The notes: a model not told the origin generated them from the sequence alone. A stretch of DNA of 64,000 bases from Parasutterella secunda (GCF_023336895.1 NZ_JAMBLT010000005.1:1-64000); one strand, 5' to 3'. Numbered from the stretch's first letter, positions 52,445 through 63,541 are shown. Made by a program: numbers and translations.

Positions 52445-54901
52445 ATGACAACTAAATCTAAAAAGAAACAAGCAGTTTTGCCTGTTCTTCCTCTGCGCGA
52501 TATGGTGATTTTCCCCGGATGCATCCAACCGGTTTATGCCGGTCGTGCAATGAGTCTGGCGGCCATTCAAGCCATGGGTGAAGGGGATCAGATTGTTATT
52601 TTGACTCAGAAAAAGCCCGACGTGAATGAGCCGAAAGCGGAGGATCTGTTTGATGTGGGTGTGGTTGCTCGTGTTTTGCAACGCATCACGCTTCAAGACG
52701 GTTCCGTAAAGCTTTTGATTAATGCGTTATATCGTGTGAAGGTTCAATGGCTTGATTTTTCACAAGCCTACATTAGTGCCATGGTCGAACCGATGGTCAC
52801 CGTTCGTCCAGAGCAGCCTCTTGAAGAGGAAGCCTGGCTGAAGGCATTGATGACGGCCTTTACTAACTTTACGCAGGTCAATACGGCTTTACCCAAAGAT
52901 CTGATTAATCTTCTGAAGAATAAGAACTCTTTGGAAGAAACGCTTGATGTTGCCAGCCATTATTTGGATATCTCTGCTTCGCAACGTCAGGAATTGCTTG
53001 AAGAGCCAGACTTGATTCATCGTGTTGAAAAGGTTTTGGCTCGTGTGAGCGAACTCATTGACAAAGTACAGATTGAAGAGAAGATTCAACGTCAAGTCAA
53101 GCGTCAAATGGATCGCAATCAACGTGAGTATTACCTCAACGAACAGATGAAAGCGATTCAGAAAGAATTGGGTCGCGGCGAAGAAGATATGGTCGATATC
53201 GACCAATATGCAGAAAAAATCGCTAAAAGCGGCATGAGTGATGAAGCTCGGGAAAAATGCGAAAGTGAGTTAAAGAAACTTCGTATGATGCCGGCCATGT
53301 CCGCAGAAGCTACGGTTGTTCGTGGTTATTTGGATACGCTTTTGGCCTTGCCTTGGACCAAAAAGAGTCGCGTCAGCAAGAATATCAAGGAAGCTAGTGA
53401 TATTCTCGAGGCTGATCACTATGGTTTAGAGAAAGTCAAAGAGCGCATTCTTGAGTATCTGGCTGTTCAGTCTCGAGTTGATAAGGTCAAAGCGCCTATT
53501 CTTTGCTTAGTCGGTGCTCCCGGTGTTGGTAAAACCAGTTTAGGTCAGTCCATCGCTAGGGCAACGAATCGTAAGTTCGTCCGTATGGCTTTGGGCGGTG
53601 TTCGTGATGAAGCTGAAATTCGTGGTCATAGACGCACTTATATCGGCTCTATGCCCGGGAAAATTATTCAAAGCATCACGAAAGCCGGTGTTCGCAATCC
53701 GCTCTTTTTGCTCGATGAAGTAGACAAAATGGGGATGGATAGCCGTGGGGATCCCGCCAGTGCTCTGTTGGAGGTTTTGGATCCTGAACAAAACAATACC
53801 TTCCAGGATCACTATGTCGAGGTTGATTACGATCTTTCCGATGTAATGTTTGTCGCAACGAGCAACTCGCTCAATATTCCTCAAGCGTTGCTCGATCGTA
53901 TGGAAGTGATTTACCTGTCCGGCTACACGGAAGATGAAAAACTCAACATTGCCAAGCGTCATCTGATACCAAAACAGATGAAGTTAAATGGTCTGAAAGA
54001 TAAAGAACTTCAGATTGAAGATGAGGCGATTTTAGACATTATCCGTTATTACACGCGTGAAGCGGGGGTACGTGGTCTTGAACGTGAAATCAGCAAGATT
54101 TGTCGTAAGACGGTTAAAAATGCATTGATTGCACAGGCAGCTGCGCCCAAAAAACGTGGAGCGAAGAAAAAGACAATCGATACGGTGGTCGTTAATTCTT
54201 CGAATATCGGCGACTATCTGGGTGTTAAACGCTTCAGTATCGGTTTGGCACAGAAAGAGCCGCAGATTGGTCAGGTTAACGGGTTGGCTTGGACTGAAGT
54301 CGGAGGGGACTTGCTTCAAATTGAAGCGGCTGTGTTCCCCGGTAAGGGGCAGGTGCAACGTACGGGCAGCCTTGGTGATGTCATGAAAGAGTCAGTTGAA
54401 GCTGCGCGCAGTGTGGTGCGAGCCCGTGCCGATAGTCTTGGACTTGATTCGGACATTTTCGGCAAGACCGATTGGCATTTACACTTCCCGGAAGGTGCAA
54501 CACCGAAGGATGGACCGAGTGCCGGTGGGGCAATTACGACAGCCATGGTTTCTGCCTTGACTAAGATTCCGGTGCGTCCCGACGTGGCCATGACCGGTGA
54601 AATCACGCTTCATGGTGAGATTTTGGAAATCGGCGGCTTGAAAGAAAAGCTTTTGGCAGCGCTCAGAGCCGGTGTAAAGACCGTTTTGATTCCTAAAGAC
54701 AATGTGAAGGATCTGCAAGAGATTCCGGATAATGTCAAGAACGGTCTGGAAATTATTCCGGTGAAGTGGATTGATGAGATTTTGCCGATTGCGTTGGTGA
54801 AAAATCCGATGAAACGCTTTGATGAATTAACTAGCGAAGTGAAAACGGATGTCATCAAACACTCTGTTTTAGGTAGCCAAACGGGATCTGCCGCATCATA
54901 A
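52445..54901 (+). CDS. lon: ATP-dependent Lon protease
   Basis: A cytoplasmic AAA+ serine protease that removes damaged and regulatory proteins. The 818-residue chain has the N-terminal LON substrate domain (PVLPLRDMVIFPG), Walker A GAPGVGKTSLG near 357, Walker B LFLLDEVDKM, and the protease domain with catalytic Ser692 in PKDGPSAGGA and the downstream Lys about 735. ATG 52445 follows the heat-shock promoter. It is transcribed alone before the tRNA genes. Confidence 0.97.
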   Translation: MTTKSKKKQAVLPVLPLRDMVIFPGCIQPVYAGRAMSLAAIQAMGEGDQIVILTQKKPDVNEPKAEDLFDVGVVARVLQRITLQDGSVKLLINALYRVKVQWLDFSQAYISAMVEPMVTVRPEQPLEEEAWLKALMTAFTNFTQVNTALPKDLINLLKNKNSLEETLDVASHYLDISASQRQELLEEPDLIHRVEKVLARVSELIDKVQIEEKIQRQVKRQMDRNQREYYLNEQMKAIQKELGRGEEDMVDIDQYAEKIAKSGMSDEAREKCESELKKLRMMPAMSAEATVVRGYLDTLLALPWTKKSRVSKNIKEASDILEADHYGLEKVKERILEYLAVQSRVDKVKAPILCLVGAPGVGKTSLGQSIARATNRKFVRMALGGVRDEAEIRGHRRTYIGSMPGKIIQSITKAGVRNPLFLLDEVDKMGMDSRGDPASALLEVLDPEQNNTFQDHYVEVDYDLSDVMFVATSNSLNIPQALLDRMEVIYLSGYTEDEKLNIAKRHLIPKQMKLNGLKDKELQIEDEAILDIIRYYTREAGVRGLEREISKICRKTVKNALIAQAAAPKKRGAKKKTIDTVVVNSSNIGDYLGVKRFSIGLAQKEPQIGQVNGLAWTEVGGDLLQIEAAVFPGKGQVQRTGSLGDVMKESVEAARSVVRARADSLGLDSDIFGKTDWHLHFPEGATPKDGPSAGGAITTAMVSALTKIPVRPDVAMTGEITLHGEILEIGGLKEKLLAALRAGVKTVLIPKDNVKDLQEIPDNVKNGLEIIPVKWIDEILPIALVKNPMKRFDELTSEVKTDVIKHSVLGSQTGSAAS

Positions 54902-54923
54902 CGGAAGCTAGTTTGGTTGGGTG

Positions 54924-54952
54924 CAAAAGGAGTTCAAATCGGACTCCTTTTG
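54924..54952 (+). terminator. Terminator of lon
   Basis: CAAAAGGAGT (54924-54933) and ACTCCTTTTG (54943-54952) around a nine-base loop. The T tract after the stem is weak. Confidence 0.7.
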
Positions 54953-54992
54953 TATCATTGGTCTGTATATGTGAAAAAAGTTTGTTTGGCCC

Positions 54993-55021
54993 TTGAATTA
55001 AGGACTTTTGTAGTGTAATAT
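54993..55021 (+). promoter_or_regulatory. Promoter of the tRNA-Val/tRNA-Asp cluster
   Basis: TTGAAT (54993-54998) and TAATAT (55016-55021) with a 17-bp spacer, 23 bp before tRNA-Val. Confidence 0.65.
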
Positions 55022-55044
55022 GCGGGTTTCTGTTTGAGAGTTGT

Positions 55045-55120
55045 GGGTGCTTAGCTCAGCTGGTAGAGCGGCGCCCTTACAAGGCGTAGGTCAGGAGTTC
55101 GAACCTCTTAGCACCCACCA
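55045..55120 (+). tRNA. tRNA-Val (anticodon TAC)
   Basis: A 76-base tRNA with encoded CCA (55118-55120). The anticodon loop reads CTTACAA. It is first in a five-tRNA cluster with four tRNA-Asp genes. Confidence 0.96.
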
Positions 55121-55145
55121 CAACTTCAAGCGATTGTAGGTCGAC

Positions 55146-55222
55146 GGAGTGGTAGTTCAGTTGGTTAGAATATCGGCCTGTCACGCCGAGGGTCGCGGGT
55201 TCGAGTCCCGTCCACTCCGCCA
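55146..55222 (+). tRNA. tRNA-Asp (anticodon GTC), copy 1
   Basis: A 77-base tRNA with encoded CCA. Acceptor GGAGTGG pairs with CCACTCC, anticodon loop CTGTCAC contains GTC. Spaced 25 bases after tRNA-Val. Confidence 0.96.
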
Positions 55223-55291
55223 AGCTTTCTGAAAGCGAGTAGACTTCTCAATTGCACGAAATCAAACAGGTGGAACAATCCGTCCGATAGT

Positions 55292-55368
55292 GGAGTGGTA
55301 GTTCAGTTGGTTAGAATATCGGCCTGTCACGCCGAGGGTCGCGGGTTCGAGTCCCGTCCACTCCGCCA
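55292..55368 (+). tRNA. tRNA-Asp (anticodon GTC), copy 2
   Basis: The 77 bases are identical to copy 1. Separated from it by a 69-base spacer. Confidence 0.96.
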
Positions 55369-55401
55369 ACGCTGATTGTTCATTGATGCCTCTTCGGTTT
55401 T

Positions 55402-55478
55402 GGAGTGGTAGTTCAGTTGGTTAGAATATCGGCCTGTCACGCCGAGGGTCGCGGGTTCGAGTCCCGTCCACTCCGCCA
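55402..55478 (+). tRNA. tRNA-Asp (anticodon GTC), copy 3
   Basis: The 77 bases are identical to copies 1 and 2, after a 33-base spacer. Confidence 0.96.
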
Positions 55479-55514
55479 ACGATCACCGAAGTTCGCATCG
55501 AGCCTCTACGGTTC

Positions 55515-55591
55515 GGAGTGGTAGTTCAGTTGGTTAGAATATCGGCCTGTCACGCCGAGGGTCGCGGGTTCGAGTCCCGTCCACTCCGCCA
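55515..55591 (+). tRNA. tRNA-Asp (anticodon GTC), copy 4
   Basis: The 77 bases are identical to the other copies, after a 36-base spacer. The spacers before copies 3 and 4 share the block GCCTCTxCGGTT. Confidence 0.96.
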
Positions 55592-55675
55592 GTCTTCTTT
55601 CTCTTACCCACATCCTTCTTTCCTGCTGTTTTTCGTAAACTTTTGTTCTTTCTTCGAGCGGTTGCGCCTTGTAAT

Positions 55676-55684
55676 TGCTAGAAT
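55676..55684 (+). promoter_or_regulatory. Extended -10 promoter element of ppiD
   Basis: TGCTAGAAT (TGn plus TAGAAT), 62 bp before the ppiD start. No matching -35. It gives ppiD a likely promoter separate from the tRNA cluster. Confidence 0.4.
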
Positions 55685-55745
55685 TAACGCATTTTTGCGA
55701 TTCAGTGATCGCATTCCAATTTTTATTTCATTTAGGGATTGAGAA

Positions 55746-57650
55746 ATGCTTCAGGCTTTTCGTACACACAAGCGCTGGATGATGTTTATCGCCATGATTT
55801 TCATTATTCCTTCGTTCGTTGTCACGGGTATTTATAGTTATAACCGTATGTCAGATTCTGAAAACGATTTGGCAACCGTTGGTGACACTTCTATCACGAT
55901 GATGGATTTTGATAACGCCAAACGTCAGTATTTGGATAATTTCCGTCGTCAAATGGGGCAAAGTTTCAAGCCCAATATGCTTGATACGGCTGAGGCACGA
56001 GCTTCTATCTTGGCCGCCTTGATCAGCGATCGAGCGATCTCTCTTGAAATCGCCAGTGAATATATGAATGTTGGCGAAGCCGATGCCATTAATTTGGTTA
56101 AACAGGCTCCTGCCTTCCAACGCGACGGTAAATTCTCCACCGAAGCCTATCAACAATTTTTAAACAGCATGGGTAAGTCCGATGAGCAGTTCGTGCTTGA
56201 ACTTCGTCGCGACCTCACGCGTCAAATGCTCTTGTCAGCTGTTTCCCAGACAACTCAGGCAAGCAATACGGTTGCTCAACGCATTCATGATCTTTTAACA
56301 GAAGAACGAACCATCCGTACTTTTGAAATTAAGCCGACCGCTTTCTTAAAGAGTGTTTCTGTAACCGATGCTGAAGCACAAAGCTACTACGATCAGAATA
56401 AGTCGCTCTTTGCTGTTCCTGAAAGTGTGGATATCGAATACGTTGTCTTATCTCCTGAGAGCTATAAAAACATTAAAGCCAGTGAAGATGACATCAAAAC
56501 GTTCTACGAGCAAAATCTTCAACGCTTCTCGACCCCCGAAGAGCGCCGTGCCAGCCATATCTTAATTGCTGTCAATAACGAAAAAACGGATGCTGATGCC
56601 AAGAAAGAAGCCGATGAAATCTATAAGCAATTGCAAGCGGATCCTTCCAAGTTTGCTCAACTTGCCAAGTCCAAGTCGGCTGACCCGGGTAGCGCCCGTC
56701 AAGGCGGTGATTTAGGCTTTTTCCAAAAAGGCATGATGGTTCCCGAATTTGATAATGCTGTCTTTAGCGGCAAGAAGGGGGATTTGGTTGCTCCGGTTAA
56801 GACTCAATTTGGCTACCACATCATCAAGATTGTTGATGTTAAGGCTGCTCAAGCGAAGCCTTTGAAGGAAGTTCGCGGTGAAATTGAAGCACTCTATCAG
56901 CAACAGGCTGCTATTCGCGCCTTTGCTGAAGACGCTGAAAACTTCTCCAATATGGTCTATGAACAAAGTGAATCGCTTCAACCTGTGGCAGAACGTTTTG
57001 GTTTAAAGATTCAAACGGTTAAGAATGTTACGCGAGATTTTGAAGACCCACTCATCAATCCGAATGTCATTGAAGCTCTCTACGGCTTTGACGTGTTGGA
57101 AGATAAACGCAATTCAAATGCTATTGAAGTGGCCTCAAATACCTTATTGTCCGCACGCGTGACGGCACACCACAAGCAGACCGTGAAGACTTTTGATGAA
57201 GTCAAGGGTGACATTGTCGCCACGTTGAAGAATCAGAAGGCGACGGAAGCCGCTCGTGCTCAAGGATCGGCTGATATTGCAAAGCTTTTGGATAAAAAGT
57301 CCGCCAGCGCCAAGTTTGGCGACAAGACGGTTATCTCTCGTGAGCGTCCGGGTGCCTACGCTTATGAAGTGGTGACAGCGGCCTTGCGTCCTGAAGCCAA
57401 TAAGCTTCCGACCTACACCGGCGTTCAAACGCAGGACGGTTCTTACTTCGTCATCGAAGTTCAAAGCTCCAAGAAGATTGAAGCTTCTCCTGAACAATTG
57501 GCAATGCGTAAAGCTGAATTGGCTCAGCTTTACAGCAACCCTGAACAGGCAGCCTTTATCAGTGGCTTAGAAACGAAGTTCGGTACACAAATCCTTAAGG
57601 ACGAATATAAGCCGGGTTATCAACCCACGGAAGAAGATGTCGCTCCTTAA
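55746..57650 (+). CDS. ppiD: Periplasmic folding chaperone PpiD
   Basis: A 634-residue chaperone anchored in the inner membrane near the Sec translocon. One N-terminal helix (about 13-32), a SurA_N-like chaperone domain, one parvulin domain (ERRASHILIAV to GYHIIKIVDVK, about 265-365), and a C-terminal second chaperone part. ATG 55746 starts the gene. The lon-tRNA-ppiD order is common in Proteobacteria, where hupB often lies between; here tRNA genes do. Confidence 0.93.
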   Translation: MLQAFRTHKRWMMFIAMIFIIPSFVVTGIYSYNRMSDSENDLATVGDTSITMMDFDNAKRQYLDNFRRQMGQSFKPNMLDTAEARASILAALISDRAISLEIASEYMNVGEADAINLVKQAPAFQRDGKFSTEAYQQFLNSMGKSDEQFVLELRRDLTRQMLLSAVSQTTQASNTVAQRIHDLLTEERTIRTFEIKPTAFLKSVSVTDAEAQSYYDQNKSLFAVPESVDIEYVVLSPESYKNIKASEDDIKTFYEQNLQRFSTPEERRASHILIAVNNEKTDADAKKEADEIYKQLQADPSKFAQLAKSKSADPGSARQGGDLGFFQKGMMVPEFDNAVFSGKKGDLVAPVKTQFGYHIIKIVDVKAAQAKPLKEVRGEIEALYQQQAAIRAFAEDAENFSNMVYEQSESLQPVAERFGLKIQTVKNVTRDFEDPLINPNVIEALYGFDVLEDKRNSNAIEVASNTLLSARVTAHHKQTVKTFDEVKGDIVATLKNQKATEAARAQGSADIAKLLDKKSASAKFGDKTVISRERPGAYAYEVVTAALRPEANKLPTYTGVQTQDGSYFVIEVQSSKKIEASPEQLAMRKAELAQLYSNPEQAAFISGLETKFGTQILKDEYKPGYQPTEEDVAP

Positions 57651-57662
57651 CCTTTAACGGAA

Positions 57663-57684
57663 AGTCTGCCTTAGGTGGCAGACT
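57663..57684. repeat. Hairpin after ppiD
   Basis: AGTCTGCC (57663-57670) and GGCAGACT (57677-57684) with a six-base loop, but no T tract. It may stabilise the mRNA end before the stronger terminator at 57703. Confidence 0.5.
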
Positions 57685-57702
57685 GCCAAAAAGGGTAAAA
57701 AT

Positions 57703-57737
57703 AATCCCCATATCCTTTTAGGAAATGGGGATTTTTA
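57703..57737. terminator. Terminator between ppiD and nnr
   Basis: AATCCCCAT (57703-57711) and ATGGGGATT (57725-57733) with a 13-base loop and a T-rich end, between converging genes. Confidence 0.75.
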
Positions 57738-57758
57738 TTGGTTTTTTAAGTCGCTTTC

Positions 57759-59318
57759 TTAAGCTTCTTCAGAACCCATAGTACGAGCGATGGCTTCACC
57801 CGGACCATCTTCATCTAAGATGAACTCACTTTCGTCGTAAGGATCAACCAGATCATCAGGATTGCCGCCCCAACGCAGAATTTCAAGAGCGCGTGCAGCG
57901 CGATCACAAATATCCATCGCAACAATACCGGTATTTCTGGCTCGAACGGCTTCGCCATGTAACCAAACGGAGCCTAAAGTGGCACTGACTAAATCAAACT
58001 TTTGAGCAAAGAAAGAACCGATCATGCCGGCCAATACATCGCCTGAACCGGCCGTGGCAAGACAGGCGTTGCCGGTCGGATTGATCCATGAGCGCGAACT
58101 TCTGAGTGTTACGACTGTGCCTGTTCCTTTCAGAACAGTAATCGCTCCGGTTTGTAACGATAATTCACGAGCGCTTGTTACGCGATCAGCTTGAACGCTC
58201 TTAACATCACGATGCAACATTCGGGCCGCTTCACCTGGGTGAGGCGTGATGACAGTGTGAGCTTTACGAGCAAGCACTTCATCTTCAAGTGATTGATCTT
58301 CAGAGATCATCGTAAGAGCATCAGCGTCAATGATTAACGGAACATTGGAGCGAACGGCGGCAATTAAACGATCTTTGGCTTTTTGACTGAATCCCATTCC
58401 ACAGCCGATAACAATGGCATCGGCATTGGAAAAATCGACGGGTTCATCGGTGATCATTAATTCCGGTTGCATCGGATCGTAAAGTGGTGCGTTAGGTGCC
58501 ATTAATTCGACGGTAACGCTGCCTGCGCCAAGCTTCAGGGCTGAACGAGCGGCTAAAAGTGCGGCGCCGACTTTGCCTTTGTCTCCGCCGATTACCACAC
58601 AGTGACCGTATGTTCCCTTATGAGAGTGATATTTACGTAACTCAAGAATGTGTTTGAAGTCATCTGTATCAATCAGACTTAAAGAAGAAAGGGGAACGGA
58701 TACATCCAATTCGGATAACGTGACCATGCCGCTTGCGTCTTTACCGTCATTCATAAAGCAACCGGCTTTGGCGCTGATCAGATTTAGGGTCATATCGGCC
58801 ACACATCCTTTGATGCCCCCGACCCAATTGCCTTTTTCTGCATCAATGCCAGTTGGAACGTCAATGGCCATATGAAGCGCTTGTCTTTCATTAAACCAAA
58901 GCGCAGCATCAATGTAGTCACCCGAAATTGCCTTGGTGATACCGACACCCAACATAGCATCGACCACTACGTCAGCCTTGGGAGCCATATAAGGATCGTC
59001 GATAACTTCGCCGCCTTTTTCTAACCAATGGTTATAGGCTCGTAAGGCATCTTGGGTTTTTGGCTTCTTGCCACCGACAGCGACACAAATGACATGATGG
59101 CCGCGGCTCTTTAAATGTACTGCTGCCGTGTAGCCGTCACCGCCGTTGTTGCCTTGACCGCAAAGAATAACAATGGTGCTTGCTGCATCGCATTGATCAT
59201 CAATCCAGTTGGCAGCCACGAATCCGGCGCGATCCATCAAAGTGCCTTCCGGCAACACATGACTTAAACGGGTTTCTAATTCACCCAATTCTTCTAAATT
59301 TAAAAGCGTGGTCGACAT
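57759..59318 (-). CDS. nnr: Bifunctional NAD(P)H-hydrate repair enzyme Nnr
   Basis: Repairs hydrated NADH and NADPH. The 519-residue chain fuses an N-terminal YjeF epimerase domain (LCGQGNNGGDGYTAAVHL; VVDAMLGVGI) and a C-terminal ADP-dependent dehydratase of the ribokinase-like fold (HSHKGTYGHCVVIGGDKGKVGAALLA; TPHPGEAARML; NPTGNACLATAGSGDVLAGMI). The start is ATG 59318 on the minus strand. The last 30 residues are acidic and extend beyond the usual end. Confidence 0.93.
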   Translation of the reverse strand: MSTTLLNLEELGELETRLSHVLPEGTLMDRAGFVAANWIDDQCDAASTIVILCGQGNNGGDGYTAAVHLKSRGHHVICVAVGGKKPKTQDALRAYNHWLEKGGEVIDDPYMAPKADVVVDAMLGVGITKAISGDYIDAALWFNERQALHMAIDVPTGIDAEKGNWVGGIKGCVADMTLNLISAKAGCFMNDGKDASGMVTLSELDVSVPLSSLSLIDTDDFKHILELRKYHSHKGTYGHCVVIGGDKGKVGAALLAARSALKLGAGSVTVELMAPNAPLYDPMQPELMITDEPVDFSNADAIVIGCGMGFSQKAKDRLIAAVRSNVPLIIDADALTMISEDQSLEDEVLARKAHTVITPHPGEAARMLHRDVKSVQADRVTSARELSLQTGAITVLKGTGTVVTLRSSRSWINPTGNACLATAGSGDVLAGMIGSFFAQKFDLVSATLGSVWLHGEAVRARNTGIVAMDICDRAARALEILRWGGNPDDLVDPYDESEFILDEDGPGEAIARTMGSEEA

Positions 59319-59560
59319 TGTCTGAGCCGCTCCCTATTTTCCACCAAATAAACGATGACATTTTAATCAATAGAGGGGAAAATTTTCGAAGATTAACCGC
59401 GTTGTGACAAGCAATTTGATAATTAGCTTTCAGTAAAGTTAAAAAAGTCAGGCGAAATGCTCGGTAAGCGTTAATTTAATTGGGTTGATTCTTATAATAA
59501 TTCGATTAAGTCTTTTTCCTTTTCTTCATCAAGAAGATTTTTCAGGGGATTTTATTCGCC

Positions 59561-62500
59561 ATGTCTAACACCGCATCGATGTTTACTTTGATGGCCAGCA
59601 GTGCGCTGTCTGAATTTCGTGCCGCACGACTTCTGAAGCGAATTCGTGAAGTCACTCCGGCTGCTCAAGGTGTATCAGCCCGTTTTGTACACTTTGTGCA
59701 TGCACAAAAAGCATTATCAGAAGATGAAAGCGCCCGTTTACAGGCGCTTTTGCATTATGGCTTTGATAGCGAGGATGTCAAAGCGGATGCGACCTTCATG
59801 GTTATCCCACGTTTGGGTACGATCAGTCCCTGGGCCAGTAAAGCTACCGATATCGCCCACAATTGCGGTTTGGATGTCATTGCGCGCATCGAACGAGGTA
59901 CGCTCTATAACATTGACTTCAACGGTCAAATCCCTGAAGAGTCTGTTTTGGCTCAAGTCGCAGGCGTCCTGCACGACCGCATGACCGAAAGTGTGGTTCA
60001 GGCCGATTTTGATGCATCCAAACTCTTTTTGGAATTACCCGGCAAACCGATGGTGACGGTCGACCTGTTAAAAGAAGGCAGACAGGCGCTTGCCGACGCC
60101 AACCTTTCCATGGGTTTGGCGATGAGCGAAGATGAAATTGATTACCTGACCGAAGCTTTTACGAAAGCCAAACGCAATCCCACGGATGTGGAATTGATGA
60201 TGTTTGCACAGGCTAATTCGGAACACTGCCGCCATAAGATTTTTAATGCGAAGTGGACGATTGACGGAAAGGATCAAGACACCACTTTGTTTGGCATGAT
60301 TCGTGAAACCCACAAGGCACATCCCCAAGGAACCATTGTGGCGTATTCTGATAACGCCGCTATTTTTGAAGGCGCCAAAGTGCCGCGTCTGTACCCGAGA
60401 ACACCCGATGGAGAAGCTTTCGGTCGTGTGTTTACTGAAGAAGAGGAACTGACTCATACGGTCTTTAAGGTTGAAACCCACAACCACCCGACTGCTATTT
60501 CTCCGTTCCCGGGAGCCTCTACCGGTTCCGGCGGTGAAATCCGTGACGAAGGTGCAACCGGTCGCGGTGCTCGTCCCAAAGCCGGTCTTTGCGGTTTTAC
60601 CGTTTCTTCTTTGCAGTTACCTGAAGCCCCTCAAGGTTGGGAAAACGACAAGGACGTGACAAATGCAGCCGATCATACGGACAAAAAGTATGGTAAACCG
60701 GGTCGCATCGCCAGTCCGTTGTCGATTATGATCGATGGGCCATTGGGTGGAGCTGCTTTTAATAACGAATTCGGTCGCCCCAATGTTTTAGGCTACTTCC
60801 GTGTTTTTGAAAATAACACAGGAGGAACACGCTACGGTTACCACAAGCCCATCATGTTAGCGGGTGGCATCGGCAACATCCGCAATGACCAAACACATAA
60901 AACAAGTTTGCCCCCGGGAACGCTTTTGATCAGTCTCGGCGGTCCGGGCATGCGAATTGGTTTGGGCGGCGGCGCTGCGAGTTCCATGACCACCGGTTCT
61001 AACTCTGAAGCCTTGGATTTTGACAGCGTTCAGCGCGGCAACCCCGAAATGGAACGTCGTGCTCAGGAAGTTATTGACCGTTGTTGGGCTAGTGGTGATA
61101 AGAATCCGATTTTGGCCATTCACGATGTGGGCGCAGGCGGTCTTTCCAATGCCATGCCCGAATTGGCTGATTTGTCTGGCCATGGTGCCAAGCTTGACTT
61201 GACCAAGGTACCCGTTGAGGAAAGCGGTATGAGTCCGCTTGAAATCTGGTGTAACGAAAGTCAGGAACGTTATTCCATCGCGATTGCTCCTGAATCGCTT
61301 GAAGTCTTTGATGCAATTTGTAAGCGTGAGCGCTGCCCGTATGCGGTATTGGGTGCCATCAGTGAAGACAACACCTTGGTTGTCGCTCGTGGTGAAACGG
61401 AGACACCGGCAGTCGATATGCCGATGGAAGTGCTCTTAGGTAAAGCTCCCCGAATGCATCGCACGGTTGAACACGTTGAACAACACTTGCCTGAGTTTGA
61501 AGCCAAAGGTATTGATTTGGCAACTGCCGTTAAGGATGTCTTGCGTCATCCGACTGTCGGTAGCAAGAGTTTCCTGATCACAATTGGTGACCGTACGGTT
61601 GGCGGTCTCGTTCATCGTGACCAAATGGTTGGACCGTGGCAGGTTCCGGTTGCTGATGCGGCTGTGACAAACATCAGTTTTGTCGGTCATCGCGGCGAGG
61701 CGATGAGTATGGGTGAAAGAACCCCGTTGGCCATTGCTGATGCCGCGGCAGCAAGCCGTATGGCTATTGGTGAAGCGGTCACTAACATTGCCAGTACCGA
61801 TATTGAATTAGGGTTGGTGAAGCTTTCTGCCAACTGGATGGCTGCCTGTGGCACGAAGGGCGAAGATGCCAAGCTCTTTGACGCTGTTCGCGCGGCCAGC
61901 GTCGTTTGCCAAGAAATGGGTTTGGCTATTCCTGTGGGTAAAGACAGCCTTTCTATGAAGACGACATGGGAAGATGATGGTGAAAAGAAGACGGTTACTT
62001 CACCGGTTTCTTTAATTGTCTCTGCAGCAGCACCTGTTCGTGATGTCCGCTTGAGTTTGACGCCACAGCTTCGTACTGATATCGGTTCTGTTTTAGTGGC
62101 CATTGATCTGGGCGGTGGTAAGAACCGCATGGCCGGCTCCATTTTGTCTCAGGTTACTCAGCAATTCGGTTCACAAACGCCTGACTTAGATGATCCGAAG
62201 AAGCTGCAAGCCTTTGTGAAGCTGGTTCGTAAGTTAACGCTGGCCGGTTGCGTATTGGCTTATCACGATCGTGCTGACGGTGGTTTGCTGGCTACGGTTG
62301 CTGAAATGATGTTTGCTGGTCATACGGGTGTTCGACTTGATCTGACCTCGATGGCTAAGACTTCTCTGGTTGAAGACGTTATTCCTGCGCTCTTTAATGA
62401 AGAATTGGGAGCGGTGCTTCAGATCCGTGCTGACCGTATCGAAGAGGTTCATGCAGCGGTTAAAGATGCAGGCTTAGCAGACTGCACGCATTTTGTAGGT

Positions 62501-63508
62501 GAAGTGACGGATGCAGATGCCTTGCAAATTCATGTCCACGGAGAAAAACTCTTTGAAGAGTCTCGTGGCGAATTGCAAAAAGCATGGACGGAAGTGTCAT
62601 GGCAAATTGCCCGTATGCGTGACAATCCTGCCTGCGCAGATCAGGAATACGCCCGCTGCACGATGGAAGATGATACGGGGCTTTTTGTACGCACGACTTT
62701 TGATACCGAAGAGGATGTTGCGGCTCCGTTTATTGCTTCCGGTGCTCGTCCTCGTATTGCGATTTTGCGTGAGCAGGGGGTTAACAGTCAGACTGAAATG
62801 GCCGCTGCATTTACCAGAGCCGGTTTTGAAGCCATTGATGTGCATATGACTGATCTTTTGTCCGGTAGAAGCGATCTGAAGGATTTCGCCGGTCTGGCCG
62901 CTTGTGGCGGATTCTCCTACGGTGACGTTTTAGGTGCTGGTGGCGGTTGGGCAACGACCATTTTGCGTAACCCCAAGATGGTTGAAATGTTCTCAGCCTT
63001 CTTTAACCGTCCTGATACATTTGCCTTAGGTATTTGTAACGGTTGTCAGATGATGAGTCATCTGCGTAACATTATTCCTGGCGCAAACCATTGGCCGCAG
63101 TTTGTTCGCAATGTCAGCGAGCAATTTGAGGCTCGTTTGGTTGAGGTTGAAGTCATGAAGAGCCCGTCTATTTTCTTTGACGGCATGGCGGGCAGCATGA
63201 TGCCGATCGTTAACTCTCACGGTGAAGGTCACGTTCAATGGTTATCAGCTGAGGATGCTAAATTGGCTACTTTGGCTGCTCGCTACGTGGATCCGGCCGG
63301 ACGTCCGACGGAACTTTATCCGTTTAATCCAAACGGTTCACCTGACGGTATTACTGGTGTTACGACACCAGATGGCCGCTTTACGATCATGATGCCGCAC
63401 CCTGAACGTACACATCGTACGGTTCAAATGAGTTGGGCTCCTGATAGTTTGGGTGAATTCAGTCCGTGGATGAGAATGTTCAGAAACGCAAGAAAGTTTG
63501 TCGGTTAA
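59561..63508 (+). CDS. purL: Phosphoribosylformylglycinamidine synthase PurL (large single-chain form)
   Basis: Fourth step of purine synthesis: formylglycinamide ribotide to the amidine, using ATP and glutamine. The 1315-residue chain has the N-terminal PurS-like part, two AIRS-like synthase halves with [18 protein letters not shown] and [10 protein letters not shown], and a C-terminal glutaminase with its Cys in [10 protein letters not shown] and the His/Glu at PHPERTHR. This is the proteobacterial fused form, so purQ and purS are not needed. ATG 59561. Confidence 0.97.
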   Translation: MSNTASMFTLMASSALSEFRAARLLKRIREVTPAAQGVSARFVHFVHAQKALSEDESARLQALLHYGFDSEDVKADATFMVIPRLGTISPWASKATDIAHNCGLDVIARIERGTLYNIDFNGQIPEESVLAQVAGVLHDRMTESVVQADFDASKLFLELPGKPMVTVDLLKEGRQALADANLSMGLAMSEDEIDYLTEAFTKAKRNPTDVELMMFAQANSEHCRHKIFNAKWTIDGKDQDTTLFGMIRETHKAHPQGTIVAYSDNAAIFEGAKVPRLYPRTPDGEAFGRVFTEEEELTHTVFKVETHNHPTAISPFPGASTGSGGEIRDEGATGRGARPKAGLCGFTVSSLQLPEAPQGWENDKDVTNAADHTDKKYGKPGRIASPLSIMIDGPLGGAAFNNEFGRPNVLGYFRVFENNTGGTRYGYHKPIMLAGGIGNIRNDQTHKTSLPPGTLLISLGGPGMRIGLGGGAASSMTTGSNSEALDFDSVQRGNPEMERRAQEVIDRCWASGDKNPILAIHDVGAGGLSNAMPELADLSGHGAKLDLTKVPVEESGMSPLEIWCNESQERYSIAIAPESLEVFDAICKRERCPYAVLGAISEDNTLVVARGETETPAVDMPMEVLLGKAPRMHRTVEHVEQHLPEFEAKGIDLATAVKDVLRHPTVGSKSFLITIGDRTVGGLVHRDQMVGPWQVPVADAAVTNISFVGHRGEAMSMGERTPLAIADAAAASRMAIGEAVTNIASTDIELGLVKLSANWMAACGTKGEDAKLFDAVRAASVVCQEMGLAIPVGKDSLSMKTTWEDDGEKKTVTSPVSLIVSAAAPVRDVRLSLTPQLRTDIGSVLVAIDLGGGKNRMAGSILSQVTQQFGSQTPDLDDPKKLQAFVKLVRKLTLAGCVLAYHDRADGGLLATVAEMMFAGHTGVRLDLTSMAKTSLVEDVIPALFNEELGAVLQIRADRIEEVHAAVKDAGLADCTHFVGEVTDADALQIHVHGEKLFEESRGELQKAWTEVSWQIARMRDNPACADQEYARCTMEDDTGLFVRTTFDTEEDVAAPFIASGARPRIAILREQGVNSQTEMAAAFTRAGFEAIDVHMTDLLSGRSDLKDFAGLAACGGFSYGDVLGAGGGWATTILRNPKMVEMFSAFFNRPDTFALGICNGCQMMSHLRNIIPGANHWPQFVRNVSEQFEARLVEVEVMKSPSIFFDGMAGSMMPIVNSHGEGHVQWLSAEDAKLATLAARYVDPAGRPTELYPFNPNGSPDGITGVTTPDGRFTIMMPHPERTHRTVQMSWAPDSLGEFSPWMRMFRNARKFVG

Positions 63509-63541
63509 AGTCCGATAACTTCTTAGAGCTTTTCTGAGATC

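Noticed and set aside
55146-55591. CRISPR-like array (regularly repeated 77-base units)
   Set aside because: The repeats are tRNA-Asp genes with full cloverleaf sequence and encoded CCA; the spacers differ in length.
55518-55742. 74-residue open frame across the fourth tRNA-Asp
   Set aside because: Most of it is the tRNA sequence read as protein; no ribosome site or domain.
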